A stretch of DNA of 64,000 bases from Winogradskyella schleiferi (GCF_013394655.1 NZ_CP053351.1:3946001-4010000); one strand, 5' to 3'. Positions 8,838-18,377 are shown, numbered from the stretch's first letter. Numbers and translations are program-made. The notes: a model not told the origin generated them from the letters alone.

Positions 8838-9869
8838 TTGAACACTCCAAAAATAAATGTTTCAGCTACTCATTTCATTAAGGCACTTTTAATTACAGGA
8901 TGTATTCTAACCCTGATATACTTTGGTCAAAGCTTAATTATGCCCTTGTTGGTTGCTGCAATTATTGCTATTTTACTTGATATTTCCGTGAAGAAACTCA
9001 GTACATTTGGATTACCTAAATGGCTTTCCATTACAGTATCGGTTTTATTGATGCTCATTGTTTTTTTTCTACTTTTTTGGTTGATAAGTTCGCAAATCAA
9101 TAACATGGCAGATGACTGGCCTGTTATCAAAGAAAAAGCAACGGAAAAATTAAATACCTTATCCCAATGGGCAAATAACACATTGAGGTGGGATTATAAA
9201 GATTATATTGAAAACAATAAAAAACTGGTTCAAAAAGCTGAAGTATTTGCTAGTTCTTTTCTATCATCCTTAATGAATCTACTATCACAATCGTTTATTG
9301 TTTTTATTTATATTATCTTGTTTTTGATTCAAAAGAAGCAATTCCTCAATTTTTTCAGAAAACTTTTTTCCAATAATGAAGCGATAGACTCCCTTTTAAT
9401 GAATGCAGCCAAGATTGTCAAAGGTTATTTTCTCGGAAAAGGTAAAATTATGCTATTTCTCTTTGGAATTTACTATCTCGGATTTACTATTGGATCGGTA
9501 CCTTACGCTTTATTTTTAGCGCTATTTGCGGCACTCTTTTCCATCATTCCTTATTTGGGTAATTTCATTGGCGGCGGAGTCGCAGTGATACTTTCCTTTT
9601 TATATGCAGGTCAAACACCAGCTCTCATCGTAATTGGCGTTGTAAGTGCAGCACAATTGATAGAAAACTATTTACTAACGCCTTGGATTATTGGTGACGA
9701 AATAAACCTAAATCCATTTATCACAATTTTTGGGGTCATTTTGTTTTCTGCACTATGGGGAATAGTAGGCGCAGTTATTTCATTACCACTAATAGGCGTA
9801 TTAAAAGTGATTTTTGATCATACCAAAGGAATGGAAGCCTATGCCTATATATTAAATAAAGAGGATTGA
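8838..9869 (+). CDS. AI-2E family transporter / PerM-like permease
   Basis: A 343-residue membrane protein with the topology of the AI-2E transporter (formerly UPF0118/PerM) family: two or three hydrophobic segments at residues 15-75, a soluble stretch (about 80-140), then at least five more segments. The family signature in the C-terminal half is seen as SIIPYLGNFIGG (about 234-245) and NYLLTPWIIGDEINLNP (about 274-290). Members export small molecules or act as sodium/proton antiporters; the substrate cannot be told. It starts at TTG (8838); the nearby ATG is out of frame. It stands alone between trmN6 and gcdH. Confidence 0.88.
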   Translation: MNTPKINVSATHFIKALLITGCILTLIYFGQSLIMPLLVAAIIAILLDISVKKLSTFGLPKWLSITVSVLLMLIVFFLLFWLISSQINNMADDWPVIKEKATEKLNTLSQWANNTLRWDYKDYIENNKKLVQKAEVFASSFLSSLMNLLSQSFIVFIYIILFLIQKKQFLNFFRKLFSNNEAIDSLLMNAAKIVKGYFLGKGKIMLFLFGIYYLGFTIGSVPYALFLALFAALFSIIPYLGNFIGGGVAVILSFLYAGQTPALIVIGVVSAAQLIENYLLTPWIIGDEINLNPFITIFGVILFSALWGIVGAVISLPLIGVLKVIFDHTKGMEAYAYILNKED

Positions 9870-9959
9870 CTTTTTTAAGCTGAAGATGAAAAGGCCCGTT
9901 TTTCTATCAATTTCAATGTTCTTTAGGCACATCAAATCCTATGAAAATTACAATTTAAA

Positions 9960-9990
9960 TTGTTCGCTGAAAACGTTTTCGTTACTTTTG
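9960..9990 (+). promoter_or_regulatory. Complete Bacteroidota promoter of gcdH
   Basis: TTG at 9960-9962, a 20-base spacer and TACTTTTG at 9983-9990 form the best match to the flavobacterial consensus in the window, 22 bases before the gcdH ATG. Confidence 0.75.
9968..9981. promoter_or_regulatory. LacI/CcpA-like palindrome inside the gcdH promoter
   Basis: GAAAACGTTTTC (9969-9980) is a perfect 12-base palindrome with the central CG typical of LacI-family operators; with its flanks, TGAAAACGTTTTCG differs from a cre-type consensus at one base. It lies between the -33 and -7 boxes, where a bound protein would block transcription. The regulator is not identified. Confidence 0.45.
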
Positions 9991-10011
9991 CTTTCATAAA
10001 TTAAACAACAC

Positions 10012-11190
10012 ATGAAACCAGATTTATTCGAAGCACCAGATTATTATAACCTTGACGAACTATTGACTGATGAGCACAAATTAGTGCGCGATGCTGCAAG
10101 AGAATGGGTGAAGCGTGATGTGTCGCCAATTATAGAAGAAGCAGCTCAAAAAGCAGAATTTCCAAAGTCAATTATTGGAGGTTTGGCAGAAATCGGCGCT
10201 TTTGGTCCTTACATTCCAGAAGAATATGGTGGCGCAGGTTTAGATCAAATTTCTTATGGTCTAATAATGCAAGAAATTGAGCGTGGAGATTCTGGCGTAC
10301 GCAGTACGGCTTCGGTTCAATCCTCGTTAGTAATGTATCCGATTTGGAAATATGGAAACGAAGCTCAACGTCAAAAATACTTGCCAAAATTAGCTTCTGG
10401 AGAGTGGATGGGTTCTTTTGGGTTAACAGAGCCTGACCATGGTTCTAATCCTGGTGGTATGACAACCAACTTTAAAGATATGGGTGACCATTATTTATTG
10501 AATGGCGCCAAAATGTGGATTAGCAATTCACCTTTTTGTCAAATCGCTGTGGTTTGGGCTAAGGATGAAAGTGGACGAATTCATGGACTAATAGTAGAAC
10601 GTGGAATGGAAGGGTTTTCTACTCCAGAAACACACAATAAATGGTCTTTACGCGCCTCGTCAACAGGTGAGCTAATTTTTGATAACGTCAAAGTGCCCAA
10701 AGAAAATTTATTACCAAACAAATCGGGATTAGGTGCACCTTTAGGATGTTTAGATTCGGCTCGTTTTGGAATTGCTTGGGGAGCGATTGGTGCTGCTATG
10801 GATTGTTACGATACGGCTTTACGTTATAGTAAAGAACGTATGCAGTTTGGGAAGCCTATTGGACAATTTCAATTGCAGCAAAAAAAGTTAGCTGAAATGA
10901 TTACCGAAATCACCAAAGCACAATTATTAGCTTGGAGACTCGGAGTTATGAGAGAAGCAGGAACTGCATCCTCAGCGCAAATCTCAATGGCAAAACGTAA
11001 CAATGTGGACATGGCTATTACTATTGCTCGAGAAGCCAGACAAATGCTTGGTGGTATGGGAATTACCGGAGAATATTCGATTATGCGTCACTCCATGAAT
11101 TTGGAAAGTGTAATTACTTATGAAGGGACTCATGATATTCATTTGCTCATCACAGGTCTTGATATTACAGGTTTAAACGCTTTTAAATAA
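10012..11190 (+). CDS. gcdH: Glutaryl-CoA dehydrogenase (acyl-CoA dehydrogenase family)
   Basis: A 392-residue FAD flavoenzyme expected to oxidise and decarboxylate glutaryl-CoA to crotonyl-CoA in lysine and tryptophan breakdown. The catalytic Glu371 sits in TYEGTHDIH, the exact context of glutaryl-CoA dehydrogenases. EIERGDSGVRS (88-98) carries the Glu and Arg that bind the glutaryl carboxylate, and SVQSSLVMYPI follows as in the family. FAD-binding motifs GLTEPDHGSNP (137-147) and MWISNSP (168-174) are intact. The enzyme fits with the saccharopine dehydrogenase at 39.8 kb in one lysine degradation route. It is a single-gene unit with its own strong promoter. Confidence 0.92.
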   Translation: MKPDLFEAPDYYNLDELLTDEHKLVRDAAREWVKRDVSPIIEEAAQKAEFPKSIIGGLAEIGAFGPYIPEEYGGAGLDQISYGLIMQEIERGDSGVRSTASVQSSLVMYPIWKYGNEAQRQKYLPKLASGEWMGSFGLTEPDHGSNPGGMTTNFKDMGDHYLLNGAKMWISNSPFCQIAVVWAKDESGRIHGLIVERGMEGFSTPETHNKWSLRASSTGELIFDNVKVPKENLLPNKSGLGAPLGCLDSARFGIAWGAIGAAMDCYDTALRYSKERMQFGKPIGQFQLQQKKLAEMITEITKAQLLAWRLGVMREAGTASSAQISMAKRNNVDMAITIAREARQMLGGMGITGEYSIMRHSMNLESVITYEGTHDIHLLITGLDITGLNAFK

Positions 11191-11267
11191 TTATTTTAAC
11201 TCAATCGTTTTCTTAATAAATTATTGAAATACTGACATTTGACAGGTTTTTTTTGTCTTATGAGACT

Positions 11268-11275
11268 TATTTTTG
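11268..11275 (+). promoter_or_regulatory. Possible -7 box for the 1116-residue protein
   Basis: TATTTTTG matches TAnnTTTG 42 bases before the start. The nearest TTG (11239-11241) is 26 bases away, longer than usual, so the call is tentative. Confidence 0.4.
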
Positions 11276-11317
11276 CCTTCTAATCAAAATATGCAACCAC
11301 TTATTTAGTTTAATATC

Positions 11318-14300
11318 ATGGCAGGGACAAGACAAGAACTTATTCAATTTATTAACTTACAATTAGCGTCTATAGGACAACCCATTTATAAAGATACAGA
11401 GGATAGTAAAGATAAATTTTACGACCCTAAATTTGAAGCTCTCACAAATGGTTTAATTAGAAGTATTCGAGAGAAATCAAGACTTTTAGCGAGTCATCAT
11501 TGTCCTGCGGATTCAAGAATTCAAAATTTTATAGACGATTATTTGAAAGATGTAAGCATCGATAAATCGTATGTAATTCCAAATAATACGTTGATACTTT
11601 CACGAAAAGGACAAGCTAGAGAAGCTAGTTTACCGCCAAATGGCAATTCCTTCGAAAGCGATTTGGTCACCTCAAAACGTCTTAAACAAGGGATTTTAAA
11701 CAATCCTTTACACGATAAAAGAACCACCAAGGGCACGTTCCATATCGTAGAAGGACCTCTTCCTGTGCCATTAGACAAAAAAGAAGTTCCTCGAGTTGTT
11801 TTAGCTCACTTTTTGCATGCGGCTTTCAATCCATCAGAGGACTTAAAAACATTACCTTTTACATCCCATCAAGCTGAGAAAGCTCAAACTATGGTCTCTA
11901 TGCTCTTGAGACCTGTTGTGTGTCCAGAAGTAAAAGGTGTTCTTAAGGAAAAATCATTGGAAATTCGCTTTTTTGCTCCAGGTACTTTAGTGAGTAATCT
12001 CGATTTTGTTGAATCTATTTTCGGCAACGCTGGCGATCCTAACTTAGCACATAATGATGCGGCTTTAGATCCAGAACACTGGACAGGCCATACCGGCTGT
12101 ATCATTCTTGCACCTCAATTATTAAAGCTGAAAAAGAAAGATGTAGGTCTTCCGCATTATGACGATGCTACTGAGCGTCAGAGAAAAGACGGTATGTGCT
12201 GGCAACAGGAACATGAACTTTATAATGAAGGTAGTGCGTTTAAAATTACCTGTAGAGATGAGCGAGGTGTTGTGGTAACACTAATTGCAGATAACTACTA
12301 TGGCTATTCTAAAAAAGAAATAAAAACCCAAATTAGTTATTCTGCAAACCTTTTTGGTCTCGCAGAAGAAGAACATGCTGGTGGAGCGATAGCCTATGCC
12401 AGACGTGTTATGGGAGAAACCGTAAATTGCGAAGACTACTCTATTTATTATGGACTAGACCACACTTTTGAAGAGGTTAAAACCTTAATAGGTGACAGAA
12501 TTGATGTAAAACCTGAAAATTATGCGATAGATAAAAATTATCCCAATATCGTATATATTCCTGAATCATCTTATTTTAATACGGCTACAAATAGTATCAC
12601 TTGGAACTATAAAGGCCAAGAGCAACAATTAACTATTTCGCCTTTTAAGACTTATATTCATCCTTCTGGCAATAAGTTGAGACTAGAAAAACATAAGTCC
12701 ATCGATTTATGGCGTTTTATAGAAACTTATCCTGAAGGTGTCTTTTGCCACAAGCCTTGTACCGTTTCTGGTGGTGGTAAATCGGAGATTTCTAAATCCA
12801 TGCAAAATGCCATTACCTATAGCGCATTTAATATTCATAATATTGATGAAGATTTTAAGAAAGCCGATGAAATTATTGAATTCGATTATTCAACACGATG
12901 GAAAGTTAAAGATCCTAATAGACCAAAATCGAGATCATTCTTAAGTGAAAAACGAACTTTGGGTTCTGTGGTGAAATTGTTAACACCAAATGATGAGAAT
13001 TCTGATGAATTCAATGAATTTTTAAATAACATTCCTGTTCATATTCGTTCTTTAGTCTTATTTGTAAAGCGTTTATTCAGACAAGCACATGGCGCCAATC
13101 TTAATTGGAAAGATATGATGTCTGTAGAGTTTATCAATGGTGTAAAAGGAACCTCTTTAATGTACAACCATACACCTGTTGTAGGTAGTTATGTTCGTAT
13201 TGGTTTCAATCAAGATGGCAATTGGATGCTTAATAAATTACGTTCAGATTTTGCTGCTTCTGAAAAGATTCAGACCGAAGATGATATTACGGCATCGATA
13301 ACCCTTCCAAAAGAACGCTTTAAAAATCTAAATCCAGAATACCCTAATCAAAGTGTCAAAGTTTTAACCAATTGTGAAGCGCATTTATTTCAACGACCAG
13401 ATGAAGCTATTGTAAGAGGTTATGATAAATTGGCTGAATTGGATATTGTTACTGACGGTAGATTTTTAACTAATTATGAAATGTTAAATAAAGCCGATGC
13501 TATTGCCATTTATGAAGACACCATAAATTACGATAAATATACCCAACCCGTTAAAGATTTTATAAAGGAAATCATCGATTCTGATGAAGATGACATACAA
13601 TTTGTTTTACCATCCCATCCAAGAATTGTGGATGGTGAACCTACTAAAAACCCACGGTATTTAGAACCAAATCAAGTTTATACTGAAACTGAAGCCACTT
13701 ATATTTCGGATATTGGTGTGCGTTTATGTAGAAGAATTAAACCTGAAGACCCAGTTATCCACGTTGTAAATGCGGTATTACCAGGCCGAAGAAATAACCC
13801 AGCAGAAAGAGAAGTTGGTATTAGACCACTAGCAGTTTACAATCCAATCCATTACCAAGAAACTCCAGAGTTGTTTATGGACTTTATTTGTAGCTTAACA
13901 GGTAAATCACCATCAACCACAGGAGCAGGATCTGAGGGTGCGTTAACCAAAGCACCATTTAATATGTTGACACCAACCACAGATTTAAATAACGCTTTAT
14001 TATCTCATATCTTAACAGAGTCTAACGGATTTAGTACAGCAGCAGGCTATGTTGGTGCAGAAAATAAAATAGACCATGATGTGAGTTTATTAATCCCAGA
14101 GATTTGGGCGAGAATGGCTCCAGAAGATAGAGATCCTAAAAATTTAATCTCCAATGGTTCTTTAGAAAAACTTGAAGATTTTGAGCATAATGGTGAAAAA
14201 ATATTAGCTAGCCGTTTAGGCTATAGAATCACTAAAACATTCTCTTTATTATGTCTAAATAGATTGTTTGATGAGCCTACAGCTGTATTTAATGAGCGCA

Positions 14301-14668
14301 TGCTGAAACCAGAATTACAAAATTTAGATGATTTTGTAGATGGTATTAAAAATATCACTGAAGCGCAACAAAAAGTCGCTTTAAATTATTTTGAAGATGG
14401 TAGTATAGAAGCTGCTATTCCACCTTTAAAAATTCTATTACATATTATGGCCTATGGACATTATGAAGGTAAAGACATTAGCGACCTAGAATTAAGAACC
14501 TATTTCAACAGAAATTATGTCATTAATTCAGATTGGTACAAAGAAAGACTAACGTTGAAACAACAAAAGGACATTGAATATTACGGTTCTCAGATAGCGT
14601 ATTTAGAATCATTTATTAAGAGTCCTCAAAATGACATTTTGGTTGAAGAACTTCAATTAAATACGTGA
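11318..14668 (+). CDS. Large conserved cytosolic protein, candidate PPi-type PEP carboxykinase
   Basis: An 1116-residue protein with no signal peptide and no membrane segment. Two glycine-rich, P-loop-like motifs stand out: TVSGGGKSEISKS (482-494) and TGKSPSTTGAGSEGALTK (861-878), followed by FNMLTPTTDLNNALLSHIL. Residues 817-846 (NAVLPGRRNNPAEREVGIRP) are also strongly patterned. From memory, PPi-dependent PEP carboxykinases of Entamoeba and Propionibacterium are this long and carry similar blocks, whereas ATP and GTP enzymes have about 540-600 residues. On that basis I suggest it interconverts PEP and oxaloacetate with pyrophosphate, but I cannot align it here. The genome also has an ATP-type pckA (37.6 kb). 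If the call is wrong, it is a conserved protein of unknown function. Monocistronic, with a terminator at 14.79 kb. Confidence 0.55.
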   Translation: MAGTRQELIQFINLQLASIGQPIYKDTEDSKDKFYDPKFEALTNGLIRSIREKSRLLASHHCPADSRIQNFIDDYLKDVSIDKSYVIPNNTLILSRKGQAREASLPPNGNSFESDLVTSKRLKQGILNNPLHDKRTTKGTFHIVEGPLPVPLDKKEVPRVVLAHFLHAAFNPSEDLKTLPFTSHQAEKAQTMVSMLLRPVVCPEVKGVLKEKSLEIRFFAPGTLVSNLDFVESIFGNAGDPNLAHNDAALDPEHWTGHTGCIILAPQLLKLKKKDVGLPHYDDATERQRKDGMCWQQEHELYNEGSAFKITCRDERGVVVTLIADNYYGYSKKEIKTQISYSANLFGLAEEEHAGGAIAYARRVMGETVNCEDYSIYYGLDHTFEEVKTLIGDRIDVKPENYAIDKNYPNIVYIPESSYFNTATNSITWNYKGQEQQLTISPFKTYIHPSGNKLRLEKHKSIDLWRFIETYPEGVFCHKPCTVSGGGKSEISKSMQNAITYSAFNIHNIDEDFKKADEIIEFDYSTRWKVKDPNRPKSRSFLSEKRTLGSVVKLLTPNDENSDEFNEFLNNIPVHIRSLVLFVKRLFRQAHGANLNWKDMMSVEFINGVKGTSLMYNHTPVVGSYVRIGFNQDGNWMLNKLRSDFAASEKIQTEDDITASITLPKERFKNLNPEYPNQSVKVLTNCEAHLFQRPDEAIVRGYDKLAELDIVTDGRFLTNYEMLNKADAIAIYEDTINYDKYTQPVKDFIKEIIDSDEDDIQFVLPSHPRIVDGEPTKNPRYLEPNQVYTETEATYISDIGVRLCRRIKPEDPVIHVVNAVLPGRRNNPAEREVGIRPLAVYNPIHYQETPELFMDFICSLTGKSPSTTGAGSEGALTKAPFNMLTPTTDLNNALLSHILTESNGFSTAAGYVGAENKIDHDVSLLIPEIWARMAPEDRDPKNLISNGSLEKLEDFEHNGEKILASRLGYRITKTFSLLCLNRLFDEPTAVFNERMLKPELQNLDDFVDGIKNITEAQQKVALNYFEDGSIEAAIPPLKILLHIMAYGHYEGKDISDLELRTYFNRNYVINSDWYKERLTLKQQKDIEYYGSQIAYLESFIKSPQNDILVEELQLNT

Positions 14669-14784
14669 TTAGAGAATACCAAAAAATTATATAACGAAGC
14701 AAAATCCCCAGAATATTTAAAGCGGTTAGTCGGCACAATTGGTAGAGATCCTTTATATAAAAGATAAAGTTGGGATTATACCTT

Positions 14785-14815
14785 AAAATGCTTCTCATAA
14801 TTGAGAAGCATTTTT
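14785..14815 (+). terminator. Terminator after the 1116-residue protein
   Basis: AATGCTTCTCA pairs with TGAGAAGCATT around a 4-base loop and is followed by T5. The stem resembles that of the terminator at 5224. Nothing else is seen in 14669-14784. Confidence 0.85.
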
Positions 14816-14880
14816 ATAGGTTTCACTCTTAACAGGTGTCATATAAAAACCTATATGAATCAGTTATCGTATATTTAATT

Positions 14881-15612
14881 ATGAAAGGATTATATCAAAC
14901 TGTGTTTTACGTTCTTATTTTGTTTTTTGCTTGTTCAACAAGTGATGATAATATTGCATTTGTTGAAGAGGAGGCCGAAGATGACGAAGTAACAATTCCT
15001 CAAACCTATAATATTCTTGCTCTTGGCGACAGTTATACAATTGGTGAAAGCGTTTGCGATACTTGTCGTTTTCCAGAACAGTTAAAAGATAGTTTGGTTT
15101 CGGTATTTTCAACTGTAGACACCTTCAACCTTAAAGTTGTTGCGCAAACAGGCTGGACAACTACTAACCTTATCAATGCTATAGAAAATGAAAATCTTAC
15201 CAATAACTATGATTTAGTGACACTTCTCATTGGAGTCAATAATCAATACCAAAGTAAACCGTTTTCTCTTTATGAAACTGAGTTTCCTTTATTGGTTTCC
15301 AAAGCGATTCAATTTGCGCAAAATGATAAAGCGAATGTTATTGTTGTTTCCATTCCTGATTATGCCTTTACACCTTTTGGACAAAATAGTGGAAATCCAG
15401 AAATCACCTCTTCAGAAATTGATATGTATAATAATTTTGCTGAAAATTATTGTAATCAAGAAAACATCACATTTGTAAATATTACTGATATTACAAGGGA
15501 AGGCTTAATAAATACAGATCTCGTAGCTTCAGACGGATTACATCCTTCAGAACTGGCATACGCTAAATTTGTGGAACGTTTGCTTCCTATCGCACAGATA
15601 AAAATCGAATAA
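14881..15612 (+). CDS. SGNH/GDSL hydrolase lipoprotein
   Basis: A 243-residue serine hydrolase of the SGNH/GDSL family. The chosen ATG at 14881 gives a clean lipoprotein signal (YVLILFFAC, Cys18, then STSDDN); the frame extends upstream to a GTG at 14836 but that would bury the signal. Block I is ILALGDSYTIGES with Ser51, block III is LLIGVNNQY with Asn120, and block V is DGLHPSELAYAKF with the Asp/His pair. An acidic linker (EEEAEDDE) follows the lipid anchor. It probably removes acyl or acetyl groups from a lipid or glycan at the envelope; substrate unknown. The following phosphoesterase starts 29 bases later, so they may share a transcript. Confidence 0.88.
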   Translation: MKGLYQTVFYVLILFFACSTSDDNIAFVEEEAEDDEVTIPQTYNILALGDSYTIGESVCDTCRFPEQLKDSLVSVFSTVDTFNLKVVAQTGWTTTNLINAIENENLTNNYDLVTLLIGVNNQYQSKPFSLYETEFPLLVSKAIQFAQNDKANVIVVSIPDYAFTPFGQNSGNPEITSSEIDMYNNFAENYCNQENITFVNITDITREGLINTDLVASDGLHPSELAYAKFVERLLPIAQIKIE

Positions 15613-15641
15613 GATTTACTATTTTAGTTGAAACATTTTAC

Positions 15642-16538
15642 ATGTCCTCTAAATCGAGATTAGATCGTGCTTACAAAAATGCCAAACGCATACCCTTTGA
15701 CGATTCTTCTAAATTTATATTGTTTAGCGATTGCCATCGTGGCGACAACAGTTTTGCGGATGATTTTGCCAATAACCGTAACATTTACTATCATGCTTTA
15801 AGACATTATTTTCTTGAAGGTTTTAGTTATTGTGAACTCGGTGATGGCGATGAGTTATGGGAAAACCTATCGTTTGAATCTATCTTTCGCGCCCATAAAA
15901 ACGTATATATGCTCATGAAGCAATTTCACGATATCGAACGTTTACATATGATTTGGGGCAACCACGATATGGTCTATCGTGATCCAAAATATGTTGAGAA
16001 ACAATTAAACACTTTTTTTGATCCCAAAACAGGTAAGGATGAAGACTTATTTTGCGATATAAAATATCATGAAGGCCTTATTTTAGAACATGCAGAAACC
16101 AAACAAGAATTATTTTTAACCCATGGTCATCAAGCCGATTGGTGGAATTTTCTATTCTGGAAATGGAGCCGTTTTATGGTTCGCATTCTGTGGAAACCTT
16201 TGAATGTGATGGGCATCGCAGATCCAACAAGTCCCGCAAAAAATTATACAGAACTCATAAAAATAGAACGACGAACCAAACGATGGATTATAGAAAACAA
16301 CAACTTAATTACTGTTGTTGGTCATACACACAGACCACGATTTCCTGAACCTGGAGATATCGCCTATTTTAATGATGGTAGTTGTGTACATCCAAGAAGT
16401 ATCACAGGACTTGAAATTGAAAACGGAGCAATTTCGCTGATAAAATGGCAAATTGTAACTTCTGAAGATGGGAATTTAAAGATTGATCGCTTTTTGTTGG
16501 AAGGACCGACGCGATTGGTTGATTATAAAACAGAGTAA
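15642..16538 (+). CDS. Calcineurin-like metallophosphoesterase
   Basis: A 298-residue cytosolic phosphoesterase with all metal-binding motifs in order: FSDCHRGDN (28-36, Asp30/His32), GDGDE (67-71), WGNHDMV (105-111), THGHQADWW (about 165-173) and VVGHTHRP (about 230-237). These fit a two-metal hydrolase of nucleotides, lipids or proteins; the GDGDELWE in place of the more common GDxxD spacing, and its general size, place it nearer the UDP-2,3-diacylglucosamine hydrolase-like group, but the substrate is not determined. Located 29 bases after the SGNH gene. It is followed by hemD on the other strand. Confidence 0.85.
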   Translation: MSSKSRLDRAYKNAKRIPFDDSSKFILFSDCHRGDNSFADDFANNRNIYYHALRHYFLEGFSYCELGDGDELWENLSFESIFRAHKNVYMLMKQFHDIERLHMIWGNHDMVYRDPKYVEKQLNTFFDPKTGKDEDLFCDIKYHEGLILEHAETKQELFLTHGHQADWWNFLFWKWSRFMVRILWKPLNVMGIADPTSPAKNYTELIKIERRTKRWIIENNNLITVVGHTHRPRFPEPGDIAYFNDGSCVHPRSITGLEIENGAISLIKWQIVTSEDGNLKIDRFLLEGPTRLVDYKTE

Positions 16539-16649
16539 TAACATTGGAATTATCAGAAATGTACTTTTACGCAATAATTACAATTTCGGAATTTTTAATT
16601 TTCTTATAACAATCCTGTCTCAGTTATTTAAAACAGTACAGTTAAATAA

Positions 16650-17399
16650 TTATTTTCCCTTATTAACAGAATCAATATACTTCTGCAAAGCCATAGTCAT
16701 GGAAGGTGTTTCAGGCGTCGGTGCAGAAATATCAACACGCAAGCCCTTTTCCTTAACAGCTTTAACTGTCGTATTCCCGAATACTGCAATACGCGTTTCG
16801 TTTTGTTTGAAATCTGGAAAATTATGGAATAAGGATTCTATGCCAGAAGGACTAAAGAATACTAGGATATCATAAGTAACATTTGATAAATCGGACAAAT
16901 CACTGATTACGGTTTTATAAAACGTGGCTTGTTTCCAATTCACACCTAAATCGTCTAAAATTTCAGGTATTACAGGTTTTACTTTGTCAGTCGTTGGCAG
17001 TAAAAACTTTTCGTCTTTATATTTTTTGATTAAAGGTATTAAATCTTCAAACGTACGTTTACCGACATAGATTTTACGCTTTCGATAAACCACATATTTC
17101 TGTAAATAATAGGCAACCGCTTCAGATTGGCAAAAATACTTCATGGAATCTGGTACCTTGAAGCGCATTTCGTCTGCAACTCTAAAAAAGTGATCTACGG
17201 AGTTTCTACTGGTAAGAATTATGGCTGTAAATTTACTGAGATCAACTTTTTGCTGTCTTATATCCTTGGAAGATACACCTTCTACATGTATAAAGGGTCT
17301 GAAGTCCACCTTGACTTTTTGCTTTTCTTGCAAATCAAAATATGGGGAGTTCTCTATTTTAGGCTCTGGTTGGGATACTAAAATTGTTTTCACTTTCAT
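16650..17399 (-). CDS. hemD: Uroporphyrinogen-III synthase
   Basis: A 249-residue protein with the two-lobe HemD pattern: MKVKTILVSQPEP at the start, ILTSRNSVDHFFR in lobe one, and VFFSPSGIESLF, FGNTTVKAVKEKG and PSMTMALQKYI in lobe two. HemD closes the linear tetrapyrrole hydroxymethylbilane to uroporphyrinogen III in haem synthesis; members are highly divergent, so the call rests on these motifs. The ATG at 17399 is chosen because the family begins directly with the first beta-strand; the frame stays open upstream to 17465. It lies 16 bases after the DUF4271 gene, the usual flavobacterial arrangement. Confidence 0.85.
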   Translation of the reverse strand: MKVKTILVSQPEPKIENSPYFDLQEKQKVKVDFRPFIHVEGVSSKDIRQQKVDLSKFTAIILTSRNSVDHFFRVADEMRFKVPDSMKYFCQSEAVAYYLQKYVVYRKRKIYVGKRTFEDLIPLIKKYKDEKFLLPTTDKVKPVIPEILDDLGVNWKQATFYKTVISDLSDLSNVTYDILVFFSPSGIESLFHNFPDFKQNETRIAVFGNTTVKAVKEKGLRVDISAPTPETPSMTMALQKYIDSVNKGK

Positions 17400-17415
17400 A
17401 CGTAAACCTTGTGTT

Positions 17416-18090
17416 TTAAGCGTTATACTCTGTAATAACCTTATATAAAAGTACATAAGGCCCAATTTCGAGAGCGCAAAGATACAACAAAAAATAGAAA
17501 AAATTAAGATTTATTAACTTTTGATAGCTTTTAACTGTGCTTAAAAAGCCTATTAGATTTATAATACAAACCAATGAAAAGGCAATGATGATAATGATTT
17601 CGTTATAATAATCTGAGTATAACCAATCAAAACGATGTGTATACAACAAAAACAAATTGGCAATCAAAAACACGAAACCAGACCAGTTTTTGAAGGTTGT
17701 TTTTTGAAACAGGTAATGGTCTATTAAACTATCCATTTCAAAAAGACTACCAATAAGCCGTTCCAAAAGTGTTTTTATAATGATAATGACAGAAACTGCA
17801 AACAATAGTTTTAGGAATGATTCAAGTTCAAAAACTTGTGGCGAGACAAATGTAGAATACGCAAAATAAGCAAAAATACTCAATGAAAGACTGAGGTTTA
17901 CAAATAGAAAACTATCAAATTGATCAATAAATTTCTGGTCTTTACTATAGATTTTAAGGTATTTGGAATTGCCGATCACATTTAAAAAATCATTGAATCT
18001 TAAGGTGTTCAAATATTTTGCAACAACGATGGCAAACAATCCCATAATTGTAAAGATGGTAAACCACTCGTGTGTGACATAATTTCGCAT
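17416..18090 (-). CDS. DUF4271 membrane protein
   Basis: A 224-residue integral membrane protein with about seven hydrophobic helices (for example FTIFTIMGLFAIVVAKYL near the start and IIIIIAFSLVCIINLIGFL near residue 165). The pattern and the position directly before hemD on the same strand match the DUF4271 family, common in Bacteroidota and without known function. Gene order suggests cotranscription with hemD, but no sequence feature links it to haem synthesis. Confidence 0.8.
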   Translation of the reverse strand: MRNYVTHEWFTIFTIMGLFAIVVAKYLNTLRFNDFLNVIGNSKYLKIYSKDQKFIDQFDSFLFVNLSLSLSIFAYFAYSTFVSPQVFELESFLKLLFAVSVIIIIKTLLERLIGSLFEMDSLIDHYLFQKTTFKNWSGFVFLIANLFLLYTHRFDWLYSDYYNEIIIIIAFSLVCIINLIGFLSTVKSYQKLINLNFFYFLLYLCALEIGPYVLLYKVITEYNA

Positions 18091-18323
18091 GTGGCTAAAT
18101 TAAAAAGAATTTTAAGTTTACATTCAATAGAATACATAATTCCTCTTTGATATCGGTTAGAAGGTACAATGGATTCGCTAATTCTATCTTAATCTAACTG
18201 ATTTCAAATGGTTTTTATGGTCTTAAAGTCTTATGTCTAATCTCTAACGGCGGAGCGGTCTAATATCTTTTTCCCTATTTCTATCAAAAAAGTTAATTCC
18301 AACATATAATCCATTAAAAACTT

Positions 18324-18331
18324 TACTTTTG
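18324..18331 (+). promoter_or_regulatory. Bacteroidota -7 box for the DPM1-pyrC-DUF4296 operon
   Basis: TACTTTTG lies 46 bases before the ATG of the glycosyltransferase. No TTG is found at the matching upstream distance. The rest of the divergent spacer 18091-18377 shows nothing else I recognise. Confidence 0.55.
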
Positions 18332-18377
18332 TTAAAATTCTAATACCGACACAAAAGCATAGTTTAAAAGTAAGTTG

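Noticed and set aside
16483..16875. Plus-strand frame of 130 codons overlapping the phosphoesterase end and hemD
   Set aside because: Its sequence has no family pattern and most of it is the complement of the well-supported hemD.
18091..18377. Possible tRNA or small RNA gene in the divergent spacer
   Set aside because: No cloverleaf, TTCRA loop or strong hairpin could be found; only a -7 box is supported.
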